Made by a program: the position numbers and the translations under genes. Shown piece after piece: positions 17,291-27,458 of a stretch of DNA of 64,000 bases. The stretch lies in contig NZ_CAXHZL010000004.1 in NCBI RefSeq assembly GCF_964022235.1, positions 62,001 through 126,000 of the forward strand. The letters run 5' to 3'. The notes beneath the pieces are model-generated. The model was not told the origin of the DNA. It searched no databases and saw only the letters and a list, made by a program, of their open reading frames with translations. Position 1 is the stretch's first letter, and every line of letters begins with the position of its first letter. This DNA comes from Limimaricola sp964022235 (GTDB lineage Bacteria > Pseudomonadota > Alphaproteobacteria > Rhodobacterales > Rhodobacteraceae).

Positions 17291-17899
17291 ATGAACGAGA
17301 TGCTGGATAAGCAGGCGGAAGACCGCTTCGAGCTCGAGGGCCACGTGAAGTGGTTCGATCCGGCAAAAGGATTCGGCTTCATCGTGCCTGATGAAGGTGG
17401 CGCGGATATTTTGCTGCATGCAAATGTACTGCGCAATTACGGGCAAAACTCGGTCGCCGATGGCGCCCGAATCCGCATTCTGGCGCAGCGCACGGAACGT
17501 GGCACGCAGGCCGTGGCGATCCTGACGCTGGATCCGCCGCCGACGGCCTCGGCGGTGCCACTTGCCGATTTCGCGGAATTCGATCCCGAGTATCTCGCCA
17601 GCCGCCCGCTGGAGCCTGCGCGGATCAAGTGGTTCGACAAGGCCAAGGGCTTTGGCTTTGCGAACCAGTTCGGCGCGCCAGACGATATATTCCTGCATGT
17701 CGAAGTCCTGCGCAGCTCGGGGCTGTCGGATCTCGAACCGGGCGAGGCGGTGGCGTTACGGGTGATTCAGGGACGTCGGGGGCGCATGGCCACCGAGATT
17801 CTGCCATGGGACGCGGCAGTGCGTGTGGCGCAGGCCAAGACGGACGAGAACGACCATCCCGATGCGGACCGGGGCAGCGACGACGGCGCGACCGAATGA
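17291..17899 (+). CDS. Tandem cold-shock-domain nucleic-acid-binding protein
   Basis: A 202-aa protein with two cold-shock domains. The first (about 15-80) has RNP1-like KWFDPAKGFGFIVP and RNP2-like DILLHANVLR; the second (about 112-178) has KWFDKAKGFGFANQ and DIFLHVEVLR. Such doubled domains bind single-stranded RNA or DNA and are a known alphaproteobacterial form. The tail after residue 180 is acidic and probably disordered. GGAGG lies 5 nt before the ATG. The stop overlaps the next gene's ATG (ATGA). Confidence 0.92.
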   Translation: MNEMLDKQAEDRFELEGHVKWFDPAKGFGFIVPDEGGADILLHANVLRNYGQNSVADGARIRILAQRTERGTQAVAILTLDPPPTASAVPLADFAEFDPEYLASRPLEPARIKWFDKAKGFGFANQFGAPDDIFLHVEVLRSSGLSDLEPGEAVALRVIQGRRGRMATEILPWDAAVRVAQAKTDENDHPDADRGSDDGATE

Positions 17900-18369
17900 A
17901 GGCCGTGGCCCTGACGGCACTGCTGCTGGGCCTACCCGTCGCGGGCTTGGCCGCCGATTGCACGCCGGACCGCATCACCGTGCGCGGAGACTGGGGGCAG
18001 GCGGGGTTTGCGGTCGAGGTTGCCGACGATCCGTCCGAGCGCGCCCAAGGCCTCATGAACCGGGCCGAGATGCCACGGATGGCGGGCATGCTCTTTGTCT
18101 ATGATGCACCCCAAGCGGTGTCTTTCTGGATGCGCAACACGCTGATCCCGCTCGACATGATCTTTGCCAGCGCCGATGGCACGATCCAGAGCATCCACGC
18201 TCGCGCAAAGCCGCTCGACGAGACGCCGATACCGGGCGGGATGGATATTCAATACGTGCTCGAGATCAACGGCGGCATGGCGGCCCGTCTCGGCATCGCC
18301 GAGGGCGACACGCTGCGCCATCCCGCGATCGGCTCCGACGAAGTTCCTGCCGCCGATCCCTGCGACTGA
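17896..18369 (+). CDS. DUF192-family secreted protein
   Basis: A 157-aa protein with a signal peptide (cleavage near residue 19, GLPVAGLAA) and the DUF192 core: AQGLMNRAEMPRMAGMLFVY and VSFWMRNTLIPLDMIF. The family is widespread, exported and of unsettled function. It starts inside the stop codon of the cold-shock gene (17896-17899), so the two are translated together even though one product is cytoplasmic and the other periplasmic. Confidence 0.9.
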   Translation: MKAVALTALLLGLPVAGLAADCTPDRITVRGDWGQAGFAVEVADDPSERAQGLMNRAEMPRMAGMLFVYDAPQAVSFWMRNTLIPLDMIFASADGTIQSIHARAKPLDETPIPGGMDIQYVLEINGGMAARLGIAEGDTLRHPAIGSDEVPAADPCD

Positions 18370-18431
18370 TCCTAAAACCGGCACGCAGACGCTTGCACCC
18401 CGGCGCGGAGCGGCCTAGAAGGGCGGCGGTT

Positions 18432-18508
18432 CGGGGCGTAGCGCAGCCTGGTAGCGCATCTGTTTTGGGAACAGAGGGTCGCAGGTTCGAATCCTGCCGC
18501 CCCGACCA
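18432..18508 (+). tRNA. tRNA-Pro (anticodon UGG)
   Basis: A 77-nt cloverleaf with an encoded CCA end. The acceptor stem is CGGGGCG/CGCCCCG, the anticodon loop TTTGGGA gives TGG, and the T-arm is GCAGG-TTCGAAT-CCTGC. UGG decodes CCA and, by wobble, other proline codons. Confidence 0.97.
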
Positions 18509-19083
18509 GATTTCTCCCTTTCGATGATGAGTGCACCCGCTCCCCTGAGGGGAACGAGCGTGGTCGACTGCGACCCTGCGCTGTCGTCAAGATCGGCCCT
18601 GCGAATCCTCTCCCGACGTCAGTTGACCCGGTGCGTCGGTCAATCCCCCCTAACCGAGCCCATCCGCCGGCGCATGGCGGATCCACCGCTGCAATCCTGA
18701 CCAGCCCCTCGGTTGGGGCGGTAAAACGGCCTGTGGCAGTGCCGACACGCTCCGACGTGGACAACTTTGCCCGCTGCGCCAAGCCCCCTGTGGACAAGTC
18801 GGATGCCCCTTGGTCAAGGCGACCGTTCTGCGTCGTCCCGCAGGCTGAAAACCCTCCCCTGCAAGGGCCTTGGGCTCGGCCGGACAGGTTGCATAAGCCT
18901 GTGGAAAACCCTGTGGGGGAAACGCGAACTGCGGTGGGCAAAAAACGCTTCGATCCGGGCGGCTTCGGGATTCGACGGTGGCCCCGTCTTGGCGCGTTGA
19001 CCGTGCCCGCCATGCTGCACAGGGTCGTGCGACTTGCGGGGGGCCAAAGGCGTCCCGCTCTTGATCCGACACGGGAACGCGGC
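18509..19083 (+). promoter_or_regulatory. 575-nt gene-poor region with DnaA-box-like words upstream of the NrdJ-like gene
   Basis: An open frame runs through much of this stretch but shows no protein-like composition, so I regard it as non-coding. It holds words close to the DnaA box TGTGGATAA: TGTGGACAA at 18789-18797 (one mismatch), TGTGGAAAA at 18900-18908 (one mismatch), CGTGGACAA at 18756-18764 (two mismatches) and TGTGGGGGA at 18912-18920 (three). All are on the plus strand. A role in replication-linked control of the downstream gene is speculation. Confidence 0.4.
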
Positions 19084-20928
19084 ATGCAGATCGAACGAGG
19101 CTACACCACCGCAGGGCGCGATCCGCTGGCCGGTCTGGCGATGCGCCGGGTGGAGCTGTCGGACGGTCGTCGCGTGCAGGTGCCTCAAGACTGGACCCAG
19201 CGCGCCGCCCAAGGTCTTTGCGTTCAGATGACGGGCGATGACGGTGCGTTGGACCTGCGCCGCGCCGCGGACCAGCTGGCGGTGCGTCTTCGGGCGCGGG
19301 CCGACGCGCAGGGGCGCATCTCCGATCCGGCCGATGCGGCGATCTGGGCCGACGAGATGCGTTACATGATCGCCCGACGGATCGCGGTCGTCGCCCCCGA
19401 GATGTGGTCGGGCCACGCGCGCTCGCCCCAGACGGCTTCGCTGCCGCTTGCGGTCGAGATGGCCGCCGTGCTCCCGCAGGACATGTCGCGTTTGTCGCAG
19501 GCCGCACGGTACGGCGCGCCGCTCGAGTTGCGCTTCGGTGCCGCCCCCGTCACGCCGCGCGTGGTGCTTGATCTGGGTCGTTTCGTCGAGGACGGCACGG
19601 TGGCCATCGAGGCGCTGGTCCGGGCGGTGCGGGTCTGGACGCTGGCCCTTGCGGTCGATGCGGGGCAGGGGGCCATCGGGCTGGCCGGCATGGGCGGCGC
19701 GCTGATGCGGCTGGGCCTTGGCCCCACCACGCGAGAGGGCCGGGTCATGGCCGCGGCCATGGCCGCGCTTGTCGAAGCCGCGCGACTGGCGGCGGCGGAT
19801 GAGCTGGGATTGAGCTTTGACGCCGCAGCAGGGGCCGCCGGTCTGGCACAACTGCGCGCGAGGCCCGATGCCTCCTGTGCGGCACTGCTGCTGTCGCGGG
19901 CATCGGCGCTGCGCGAGGGCCTTGTCGGCAGGTCGGATGGCCCCCGGGCCCCGCGCCTCGTCATCGCACCTTTGGGCGACGCGGCGGCGATCCTGGGCAC
20001 GGGGGCGGACCCGTTCGCACCGCTTACGACGCAGATGATCGACACCGAAACCCCCACCGGTCATCGCCGCGTGGCCGCGCCCGAACTGGTCGCGGGCCTC
20101 GTGGCGCAGGGCCACGGCCCCGACCGGATCGCGGCGCTGCTGCGACACGTGGTGGGCCATGGTAGCCTCGCGGCGGCCCCGGGGATCGACCACGCGACCT
20201 TGCGCGCCTGCGGGCTCGACGCCACCCAGATCGCCCGGATCGAAGCGGCGCTGCCGGAGGCACGCGATCTGCGCGCGGTGATCACGCCTTGGCGTCTGGG
20301 CCGGGCGTTCTGCGCCGATCATCTCGGTCTCGCGCCTGAAAAGGTCTCCGGCCACGGCATGGAGTTGCTGGAGCGCCTGGGCTTCTCGCCCGCGCAGATC
20401 GAGGGGGCGAACCGGCATGTGTTCGGCCACGGGAGCCTTCGGGGCGCGCGCGGGATCGACGCGGCGCAGGCCGCCGTTTTCGACGCTCCGGCGCAGGAGA
20501 CGGACCTGCGCGCGCGGCTTGCCATGGCGGGGGAGGTGTCGGCGATGATCGAGGGGCCGGTGACGGCGCTGTTGCCGCTGGGCGAGGCCGTGCCTGTGGC
20601 GCGCGTCGCCCGTGCGATCCGCGCCGCGCGTCGCGCAGGTCTGGCCGCTCTCGTGACTTCGATCGATACCGCCGACAGCCCGCCGCTTGCGGCGCGACTG
20701 CGCGAGATCCTGGCGATGCTGCCGTCGGGCATCCGGCCCGGCACCACCCCCGCCGAAGTGCTCGAGATTCTGGATGCGGCCGGGCGTAGCCGCCCCGAGG
20801 CCCGCCGCCATGCCCGCGCGCTGCGCGAGCGGCTTTTGTCGGATCCGCTGCCGCAGGGCCGGACCCCGCGTCGTATCGCCGGGATTGCCGAGCCCGAGCG
20901 CCCACAGCCCCAGTCCGGACGCGACTGA
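19084..20928 (+). CDS. Degenerate NrdJ-like protein (class II ribonucleotide reductase relative lacking catalytic cysteines)
   Basis: A 614-aa protein. Its start (MQIERGYTTAGRDPLAGLAM) matches the MKIER-type start of alphaproteobacterial adenosylcobalamin-dependent ribonucleotide reductase as I remember it. Further NrdJ-like blocks follow in the same order: ADEMRYMIARRIAVVAPEMW, IGLAGMGGALMRLGLG, VAQGHGPDRIAALLRHVVGH, then GIDHATLRACGLDATQIARI. The protein is about half of NrdJ's usual ~1200 residues, has only four cysteines, and where NrdJ has a CANPCGR-type segment it reads VFDAPAQETDL. The C-terminal cysteine-rich part is absent. It is therefore probably not a reductase; a regulatory or structural role is possible. 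The start at 19084 was chosen by this homology; no strong Shine-Dalgarno is present. Confidence 0.7.
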   Translation: MQIERGYTTAGRDPLAGLAMRRVELSDGRRVQVPQDWTQRAAQGLCVQMTGDDGALDLRRAADQLAVRLRARADAQGRISDPADAAIWADEMRYMIARRIAVVAPEMWSGHARSPQTASLPLAVEMAAVLPQDMSRLSQAARYGAPLELRFGAAPVTPRVVLDLGRFVEDGTVAIEALVRAVRVWTLALAVDAGQGAIGLAGMGGALMRLGLGPTTREGRVMAAAMAALVEAARLAAADELGLSFDAAAGAAGLAQLRARPDASCAALLLSRASALREGLVGRSDGPRAPRLVIAPLGDAAAILGTGADPFAPLTTQMIDTETPTGHRRVAAPELVAGLVAQGHGPDRIAALLRHVVGHGSLAAAPGIDHATLRACGLDATQIARIEAALPEARDLRAVITPWRLGRAFCADHLGLAPEKVSGHGMELLERLGFSPAQIEGANRHVFGHGSLRGARGIDAAQAAVFDAPAQETDLRARLAMAGEVSAMIEGPVTALLPLGEAVPVARVARAIRAARRAGLAALVTSIDTADSPPLAARLREILAMLPSGIRPGTTPAEVLEILDAAGRSRPEARRHARALRERLLSDPLPQGRTPRRIAGIAEPERPQPQSGRD

Positions 20929-20934
20929 CCGTCC

Positions 20935-20963
20935 CTGCACGGAACGACTCTGCACGGAACGAC
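20935..20963 (+). repeat. Tandem 14-nt direct repeat
   Basis: CTGCACGGAACGAC occurs twice (20935-20948 and 20950-20963) separated by one base, between the NrdJ-like stop and exoD. A 15-nt period places the copies about one and a half helical turns apart. It could be an operator for exoD or chance duplication. Confidence 0.6.
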
Positions 20964-21013
20964 CACGCATCGACCGGGTTGCTGACCTGAGTGAGCAAAC
21001 CGGGAGACGGGCC

Positions 21014-21601
21014 ATGGGTCGTGAGTCGCACGCGGTCGAGGACATCCTCGATCGGTTGGAGCAGGAAGGCCGCGACGACGACCGCGCCACGGTCGGCGAC
21101 GTCACCGACGCGCTGGGGGATCGTGGCTTCGGCCCGTTTCTTTTCGTGCCCGCGCTGATCGAGATCTCGCCCATCGGCGGCATTCCCGGCATCCCGACGC
21201 TGCTGGCGCTGATCATCGCGCTGTTCGCGATCCAGATCGTCATGGGCCGCGACGAAATGTGGCTGCCGGGGTTTCTCGAAAACCGCTCGGTCTCGGGCGA
21301 CAAGCTTGCCAAGTCCGCCGACAAGCTGCGCGGCATCGGCCGCTGGCTCGACCGCTGGTTTCACGGGCGGCTCCGCGCCTTGACCGGTCCGAAGGTGTCG
21401 CGCATCGCCGGGGTCGTGGTGGTGCTGTTGTGCCTGACCGTGCCGCCGCTGGAGCTTTTGCCCTTTGCCTCCACTGCACCCATGGCCGCCATCGCGGCGA
21501 TCGGTTTGGCGATGACGCTGCGCGACGGGCTTCTGATGGCCTTGGGCTTCGTGTTGAGCGTCGTGGCGCTGGGCGTCGGGCTGGGTATGTTGGGCGGCTG
21601 A
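21014..21601 (+). CDS. exoD: ExoD-family exopolysaccharide-related membrane protein
   Basis: A 195-aa protein with the ExoD pattern: a soluble N-terminus (GRESHAVEDILDRLEQEG), then LFVPALIEISPIGGIPGIPT and several membrane helices. ExoD was first linked to exopolysaccharide production and alkaline tolerance in rhizobia; its molecular action is unknown. GGGAG lies 8 nt before the ATG at 21014. It stands 85 nt after the NrdJ-like gene in the same direction. Confidence 0.85.
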   Translation: MGRESHAVEDILDRLEQEGRDDDRATVGDVTDALGDRGFGPFLFVPALIEISPIGGIPGIPTLLALIIALFAIQIVMGRDEMWLPGFLENRSVSGDKLAKSADKLRGIGRWLDRWFHGRLRALTGPKVSRIAGVVVVLLCLTVPPLELLPFASTAPMAAIAAIGLAMTLRDGLLMALGFVLSVVALGVGLGMLGG

Positions 21602-21689
21602 ACGCGCCCCCGTCGGACTTGCGAAGGGCTGGCGCATTTCGTGCGTACGCGGCATGGTCGCGGCGCCCGCAACGCCCGGAGACGACGAA

Positions 21690-23750
<2,061 letters not shown>

Positions 23751-23844
23751 TCTTTTCCGTCCGGCCGAGATGCGCTAGAGGGGATCGCCCGGAATGGTCC
23801 GGGCGCCGGTCGCAGCCTACCCGGTCAAAACAAGGACGGATCAA

Positions 23845-24543
23845 ATGAAAACCTATGTCATCTGCTCGGGCGGGCTCGATAGCGTGTCGCTCGCCCACAA
23901 GGTCGCCGCCGAGAACGAACTCGCGGGCCTCATCTCCTTCGACTACGGACAGCGCCACTCCAAGGAGCTGGACTTTGCCCGCGCCGCCGCCACGCGGCTC
24001 GGCGTGCCGTTCCACCTGATCGACATGCGCTCGATCGGCGCGCATCTGACCGGATCGGCTCTCACCGACGATGTCGATGTGCCGGACGGGCATTATGCCG
24101 AAGAGACGATGAAATCGACCGTGGTGCCGAACCGCAACGCGATCATGCTCGCCGTGGCCTTCGGCCTCGCGGCGGCGCAGAAGGCCGACGCAGTGGCGAC
24201 GGCCGTGCATGGTGGCGATCACTTCATCTACCCCGATTGCCGCCCGGCCTTCACCGAAGCTTTCGATGCGATGCAGCGTCAGGCGCTCGACGGCTATGCC
24301 GACGTCCGGCTCTACACGCCTTTCGTGCACGAGCCGAAATCGGCCATCGTCACGGAAGGCGCGCGGTACGATACGCCGTTCGCCGAAACATGGTCGTGCT
24401 ACAAGGGCGGCGAGACGCATTGCGGCCGCTGCGGCACCTGTGTCGAGCGGCGCGAGGCGTTCCACCTTGCGGGCGTCACGGACCCGACGGTCTATGCCGA
24501 CCCCGACTTCTGGCTTGAGGCCGTCGCGCGGGGGGCGAAGTGA
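23845..24543 (+). CDS. queC: 7-cyano-7-deazaguanine synthase
   Basis: A 232-aa ATP-dependent enzyme that turns 7-carboxy-7-deazaguanine into preQ0, the queuosine precursor. The PP-loop VICSGGLDSVSLAH and the zinc-binding cluster CYKGGETHCGRCGTC are both complete. The ATG at 23845 follows AAGGACGG. It is the first of three coupled genes; the last A of its TGA is the first base of the queD ATG. Confidence 0.96.
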   Translation: MKTYVICSGGLDSVSLAHKVAAENELAGLISFDYGQRHSKELDFARAAATRLGVPFHLIDMRSIGAHLTGSALTDDVDVPDGHYAEETMKSTVVPNRNAIMLAVAFGLAAAQKADAVATAVHGGDHFIYPDCRPAFTEAFDAMQRQALDGYADVRLYTPFVHEPKSAIVTEGARYDTPFAETWSCYKGGETHCGRCGTCVERREAFHLAGVTDPTVYADPDFWLEAVARGAK

Positions 24544-24911
24544 TGTACACGATCACCAAGGAATTCCACTTCTCCGCCAGCCACCAGCTCTGCGGCCTGC
24601 CGGGCGACCACCCCTGCGCGCGGCTGCACGGGCACAACTACATCGCCGAGGTCGAGCTTCGGGCAGAGGCGCTCGACGAGAACGGCTTCGTGCTCGACTA
24701 CCGCGCGCTCGACCCGCTCAAGCGTTGGATCGACGATACGCTCGACCACCGCCACCTCAACGAGGTGTTCGGACATGACGGCGTGACCTCCGAGGTTCTG
24801 GCCAAGGCGATCTTCGATTGGGCGCGCGCGCGCTGGGAACAGGTCAGCGCCGTCCGCATCTCCGAGACGCCAAAGACATGGGCGGAATACCGGCCCCGAG
24901 GCGCGGCATGA
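24543..24911 (+). CDS. queD: 6-carboxy-5,6,7,8-tetrahydropterin synthase
   Basis: A 122-aa member of the PTPS family that makes 6-carboxytetrahydropterin from dihydroneopterin triphosphate. Zinc-binding histidines are in HFSASHQL and the RLHGHNY motif, with the catalytic cysteine just before (GDHPCARLHGHNY). The start overlaps queC by one base and the stop overlaps queE by 4 nt. Confidence 0.95.
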   Translation: MYTITKEFHFSASHQLCGLPGDHPCARLHGHNYIAEVELRAEALDENGFVLDYRALDPLKRWIDDTLDHRHLNEVFGHDGVTSEVLAKAIFDWARARWEQVSAVRISETPKTWAEYRPRGAA

Positions 24912-25627
24912 GCACGCTGCGCGTCTCAGAGATCTTCGGCCCGACGATCCAGGGCGAGGGCGCTCTGATCGGGCAGGCGACGGTCTTCGTGCGGCTGGGC
25001 GGCTGCGACTACCGCTGCTCGTGGTGCGACAGCCTGCACTCGGTCGACAGCGAGTACCGCCACACCTGGACGCCGATGCAAACCGATGAGGTCTGGGCAC
25101 GGGTGGTGGAGCTGTCCGGCGGGCGGCCCCTCACCGTGACCGTCTCGGGCGGCAACCCGGCAATTCAGGACTGCGGCCCGCTGATCGAGCGCGGCCGCGC
25201 GCTTGGCTACCGTTTCGCGCTCGAGACCCAAGGCTCGGTCGCGCGCGACTGGTTCTCGCGGTTGGAGCCCTTGGTGCTTTCCCCCAAACCCCCATCGTCC
25301 GGCGAGACGCCCGATTGGGACCGCTTCGACGACTGCCTCAGGGCTGCGGGCGAGGCCGAGGCGATCCTGAAGATCGTGGTCTTCGACGAGACCGATTACC
25401 TCTGGGCCCGCGACGTGGCCGCGCGCTACCCGCAGCTCCCGGTCTATCTGCAGCCCGGCAACCACACCCCGCCGCCGCCCGAGGCCGAGGATGCCGAGAT
25501 CGACATGGAGGGCATCACCGACCGCATGGACTGGGTGGTGAGCCGGACGCTCGCCGATGGCTGGTTCGAGGCACGCGTGCTGCCGCAGCTGCACGTGCTG
25601 ATCTGGGGCAACAAGCGCGGCGTCTAG
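24908..25627 (+). CDS. queE: 7-carboxy-7-deazaguanine synthase (radical SAM)
   Basis: A 239-aa radical SAM enzyme that contracts the pterin ring to form carboxydeazaguanine. The iron-sulfur cluster motif has the canonical C-x3-C-x2-C spacing (CDYRCSWCDS), and GPTIQGEGALIGQ is the QueE N-terminus. It completes queC-queD-queE, so the pathway to preQ0 is present except for GTP cyclohydrolase, which is outside. Its TAG stop is embedded in a CTAG that also supplies the stop of the opposite gene. Confidence 0.95.
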   Translation: MSTLRVSEIFGPTIQGEGALIGQATVFVRLGGCDYRCSWCDSLHSVDSEYRHTWTPMQTDEVWARVVELSGGRPLTVTVSGGNPAIQDCGPLIERGRALGYRFALETQGSVARDWFSRLEPLVLSPKPPSSGETPDWDRFDDCLRAAGEAEAILKIVVFDETDYLWARDVAARYPQLPVYLQPGNHTPPPPEAEDAEIDMEGITDRMDWVVSRTLADGWFEARVLPQLHVLIWGNKRGV

Positions 25628-26286
25628 ACCGCGAGGCTGTGCCGGGCCCTGATGAAGCCGCTTAGAAACGCGGCTTCGGCGAGAAGCTTGACGCTCTCCT
25701 CCAAGATCTCGCCCAGATCATGCGCGAGATCGGGCCGGGCGGCGGAAAAGCCCGAGAACAGCACCCATGACGCGTCGTTGAGCAGCGCGTCGATCGCCAC
25801 CTGCAGCACCAGCAGCGCCGCGCCGGTAGCAAGCCAGCCCAGCATCTGGGGAAAGCGCCGCAGCTCGGAGCGGCAAGCCCACATGACGCCCGCGCCGATG
25901 AGGCCGTAGGCAAGGATGATCAGATCGTCCAACCGGTCGGTGAGCGGGGTTTCCTCGATCCCGGCCAGTCGGTGCAGCAGCCGGTCGAGGTTCTCGTGAA
26001 TCTGTGCAAGATCGTCGAGCGCCAGCCAGACAAAGCCCAGCCCGATCGCCAGCCAGACGATGCGCGGATCGCGCCATGACCATCCCGCGCCTTCGCGGCG
26101 CAGCCGGCCGATGCGCAGGCTCGTCGCCGCTGTCAGCGCCAGAAGTGCTGCGGAGGTATAGGTGACGATGCCACTTTCGCGGAACTGGTGATCAAGATCC
26201 TGCAGAGCGATGCCGGTGGCTATGGCCAGCACGAGAGCCAGCCCGGCTGTGATGAAGGCATGGATGGGTCGTATCCGGTCCAGCAT
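25624..26286 (-). CDS. Hypothetical multi-pass membrane protein
   Basis: A 220-aa protein with about six hydrophobic helices (near 12-28, 40-55, 75-92, 120-137, 147-168 and a weaker C-terminal one). I do not recognise the family. A notable soluble piece, LALDDLAQIHENLDRLLHRL, carries acidic and histidine residues between helices, and DLGEILEESVKLLAEAAFL occurs near the C-terminus. It is convergent with queE, overlapping by 4 nt, and divergent from the oxidase operon across 161 nt. Its role is unknown. Confidence 0.7.
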   Translation of the reverse strand: MLDRIRPIHAFITAGLALVLAIATGIALQDLDHQFRESGIVTYTSAALLALTAATSLRIGRLRREGAGWSWRDPRIVWLAIGLGFVWLALDDLAQIHENLDRLLHRLAGIEETPLTDRLDDLIILAYGLIGAGVMWACRSELRRFPQMLGWLATGAALLVLQVAIDALLNDASWVLFSGFSAARPDLAHDLGEILEESVKLLAEAAFLSGFIRARHSLAV

Positions 26287-26447
26287 GATTGTTCGGCCCT
26301 TTCAGAGAGATGGTGGGCCCGTTTGTCCCGACCGGCGGTGTTTTTCACGTAAGCCGCGCCTTTAACGGCATGGGGAGGTTGACCGCAACGCCGCGCGCGC
26401 TCTCATTGTCGTGACCCAGGCCAGACGGCTGTTTTCTTGGACGATAC

Positions 26448-27458
26448 ATGACCCGCGACGCACGTGCCCGTAGATATCTGCCGCGCCGGGCATCGTGGCT
26501 GGTTCTGGCTTTGCCCCTGCTGCTCGCCGCCTGCGAGGGGCGGCAGTCGGTGCTGGTGCCCGCAGGAGAGGACGCGCGCATTCTGGGCGACCTGTTCTGG
26601 GTGATGCTCATCGGCGCGGTGGTGCTGTGGATCGGCATGAACGGGCTGTTTTACTGGGCCACCCGCCGCAGCCCGGCCGAGCATTCGCAGACCCTCGCCA
26701 ACTGGCTCGTGATCCTGGGTGGCATCTTCTTTCCGACGGTGACGCTCGGCGCGCTGCTGGTTTACGGCCTGACCATCATGCCCGACCTGCGGGCCACCGG
26801 CGACGGGCCGGTGATCCGCGTGACCGGCGAGCAGTGGTGGTGGCGCGTCGAATACGAGCGCGAGGACGGCTCGACCGTGATCACCGCCAACGAGATCCGG
26901 CTTCCGGCGGGCGTGCGATCGACCTTCCTTCTGGACAGCAAGAAGGTGATCCATTCGTTCTGGGTGCCGAGCTTGGGCGGCAAGATGGACATGTTTCCCG
27001 GCCGGGTGAACGAGATGACGCTGGGGCCCGAGAAACCGGGCGTCTACCGCGGCCAATGCGCCGAGTTCTGCGGCGAGAGCCACGCATGGATGGCGTTCGA
27101 GGCCGAGGTGATGGAGCCCGACGCCTTTTCCGCATGGCTCGACGCCGAGGCCGCCGATGCGGTGCCCCCCGCAGGTGAGGATGCCCGGCGCGGCGCGGCG
27201 CTGTTTCTTGCCCAAGGCTGCGGCGCCTGCCACGCGGTGCGCGGCACGCCCGCCGTGGGGCAGGTGGGGCCGGACCTCACCCATGTCGGCTCGCGCCACT
27301 CGCTCGCCGCCGGGCGGCTGGGCACAAGCGTCGAGGATTTCGCCAAATGGGTCGCCAACCCCGGCGCGTGGAAGCCCGGCGTCGAAATGCCCGCCTATGA
27401 TCACCTCACAGACGCGCAGATCGGCGCGATCGCCGCCTATCTCGAGGGCCTCGAATGA
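26448..27458 (+). CDS. ctaC: Cytochrome c oxidase subunit II with fused cytochrome c domain (caa3 type)
   Basis: A 336-aa lipoprotein. A lipobox LAAC places the lipidated cysteine at about residue 29, followed by two membrane helices. The cupredoxin domain has the CuA ligands in GQCAEFCGESHAWM and an upstream histidine in VIHSFWVPS. The C-terminal cytochrome c domain has CGACH (about residue 258) and a probable Met ligand in GVEMPAYDHL. It accepts electrons for oxygen reduction by the next gene's product. It overlaps that gene by 4 nt (ATGA). Confidence 0.94.
   Translation: MTRDARARRYLPRRASWLVLALPLLLAACEGRQSVLVPAGEDARILGDLFWVMLIGAVVLWIGMNGLFYWATRRSPAEHSQTLANWLVILGGIFFPTVTLGALLVYGLTIMPDLRATGDGPVIRVTGEQWWWRVEYEREDGSTVITANEIRLPAGVRSTFLLDSKKVIHSFWVPSLGGKMDMFPGRVNEMTLGPEKPGVYRGQCAEFCGESHAWMAFEAEVMEPDAFSAWLDAEAADAVPPAGEDARRGAALFLAQGCGACHAVRGTPAVGQVGPDLTHVGSRHSLAAGRLGTSVEDFAKWVANPGAWKPGVEMPAYDHLTDAQIGAIAAYLEGLE

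Noticed and set aside
18631..19083. In-frame upstream extension of the NrdJ-like gene
   Set aside because: The extra ~150 residues are proline/arginine-rich without family likeness, while the ATG at 19084 gives the expected NrdJ-like start.
18509..19083. A cobalamin riboswitch upstream of the NrdJ-like gene
   Set aside because: I looked for the conserved B12-box core and did not find it.
18814..21336. An 840-codon minus-strand open frame
   Set aside because: It is antisense to the NrdJ-like and exoD genes with no recognisable motif.
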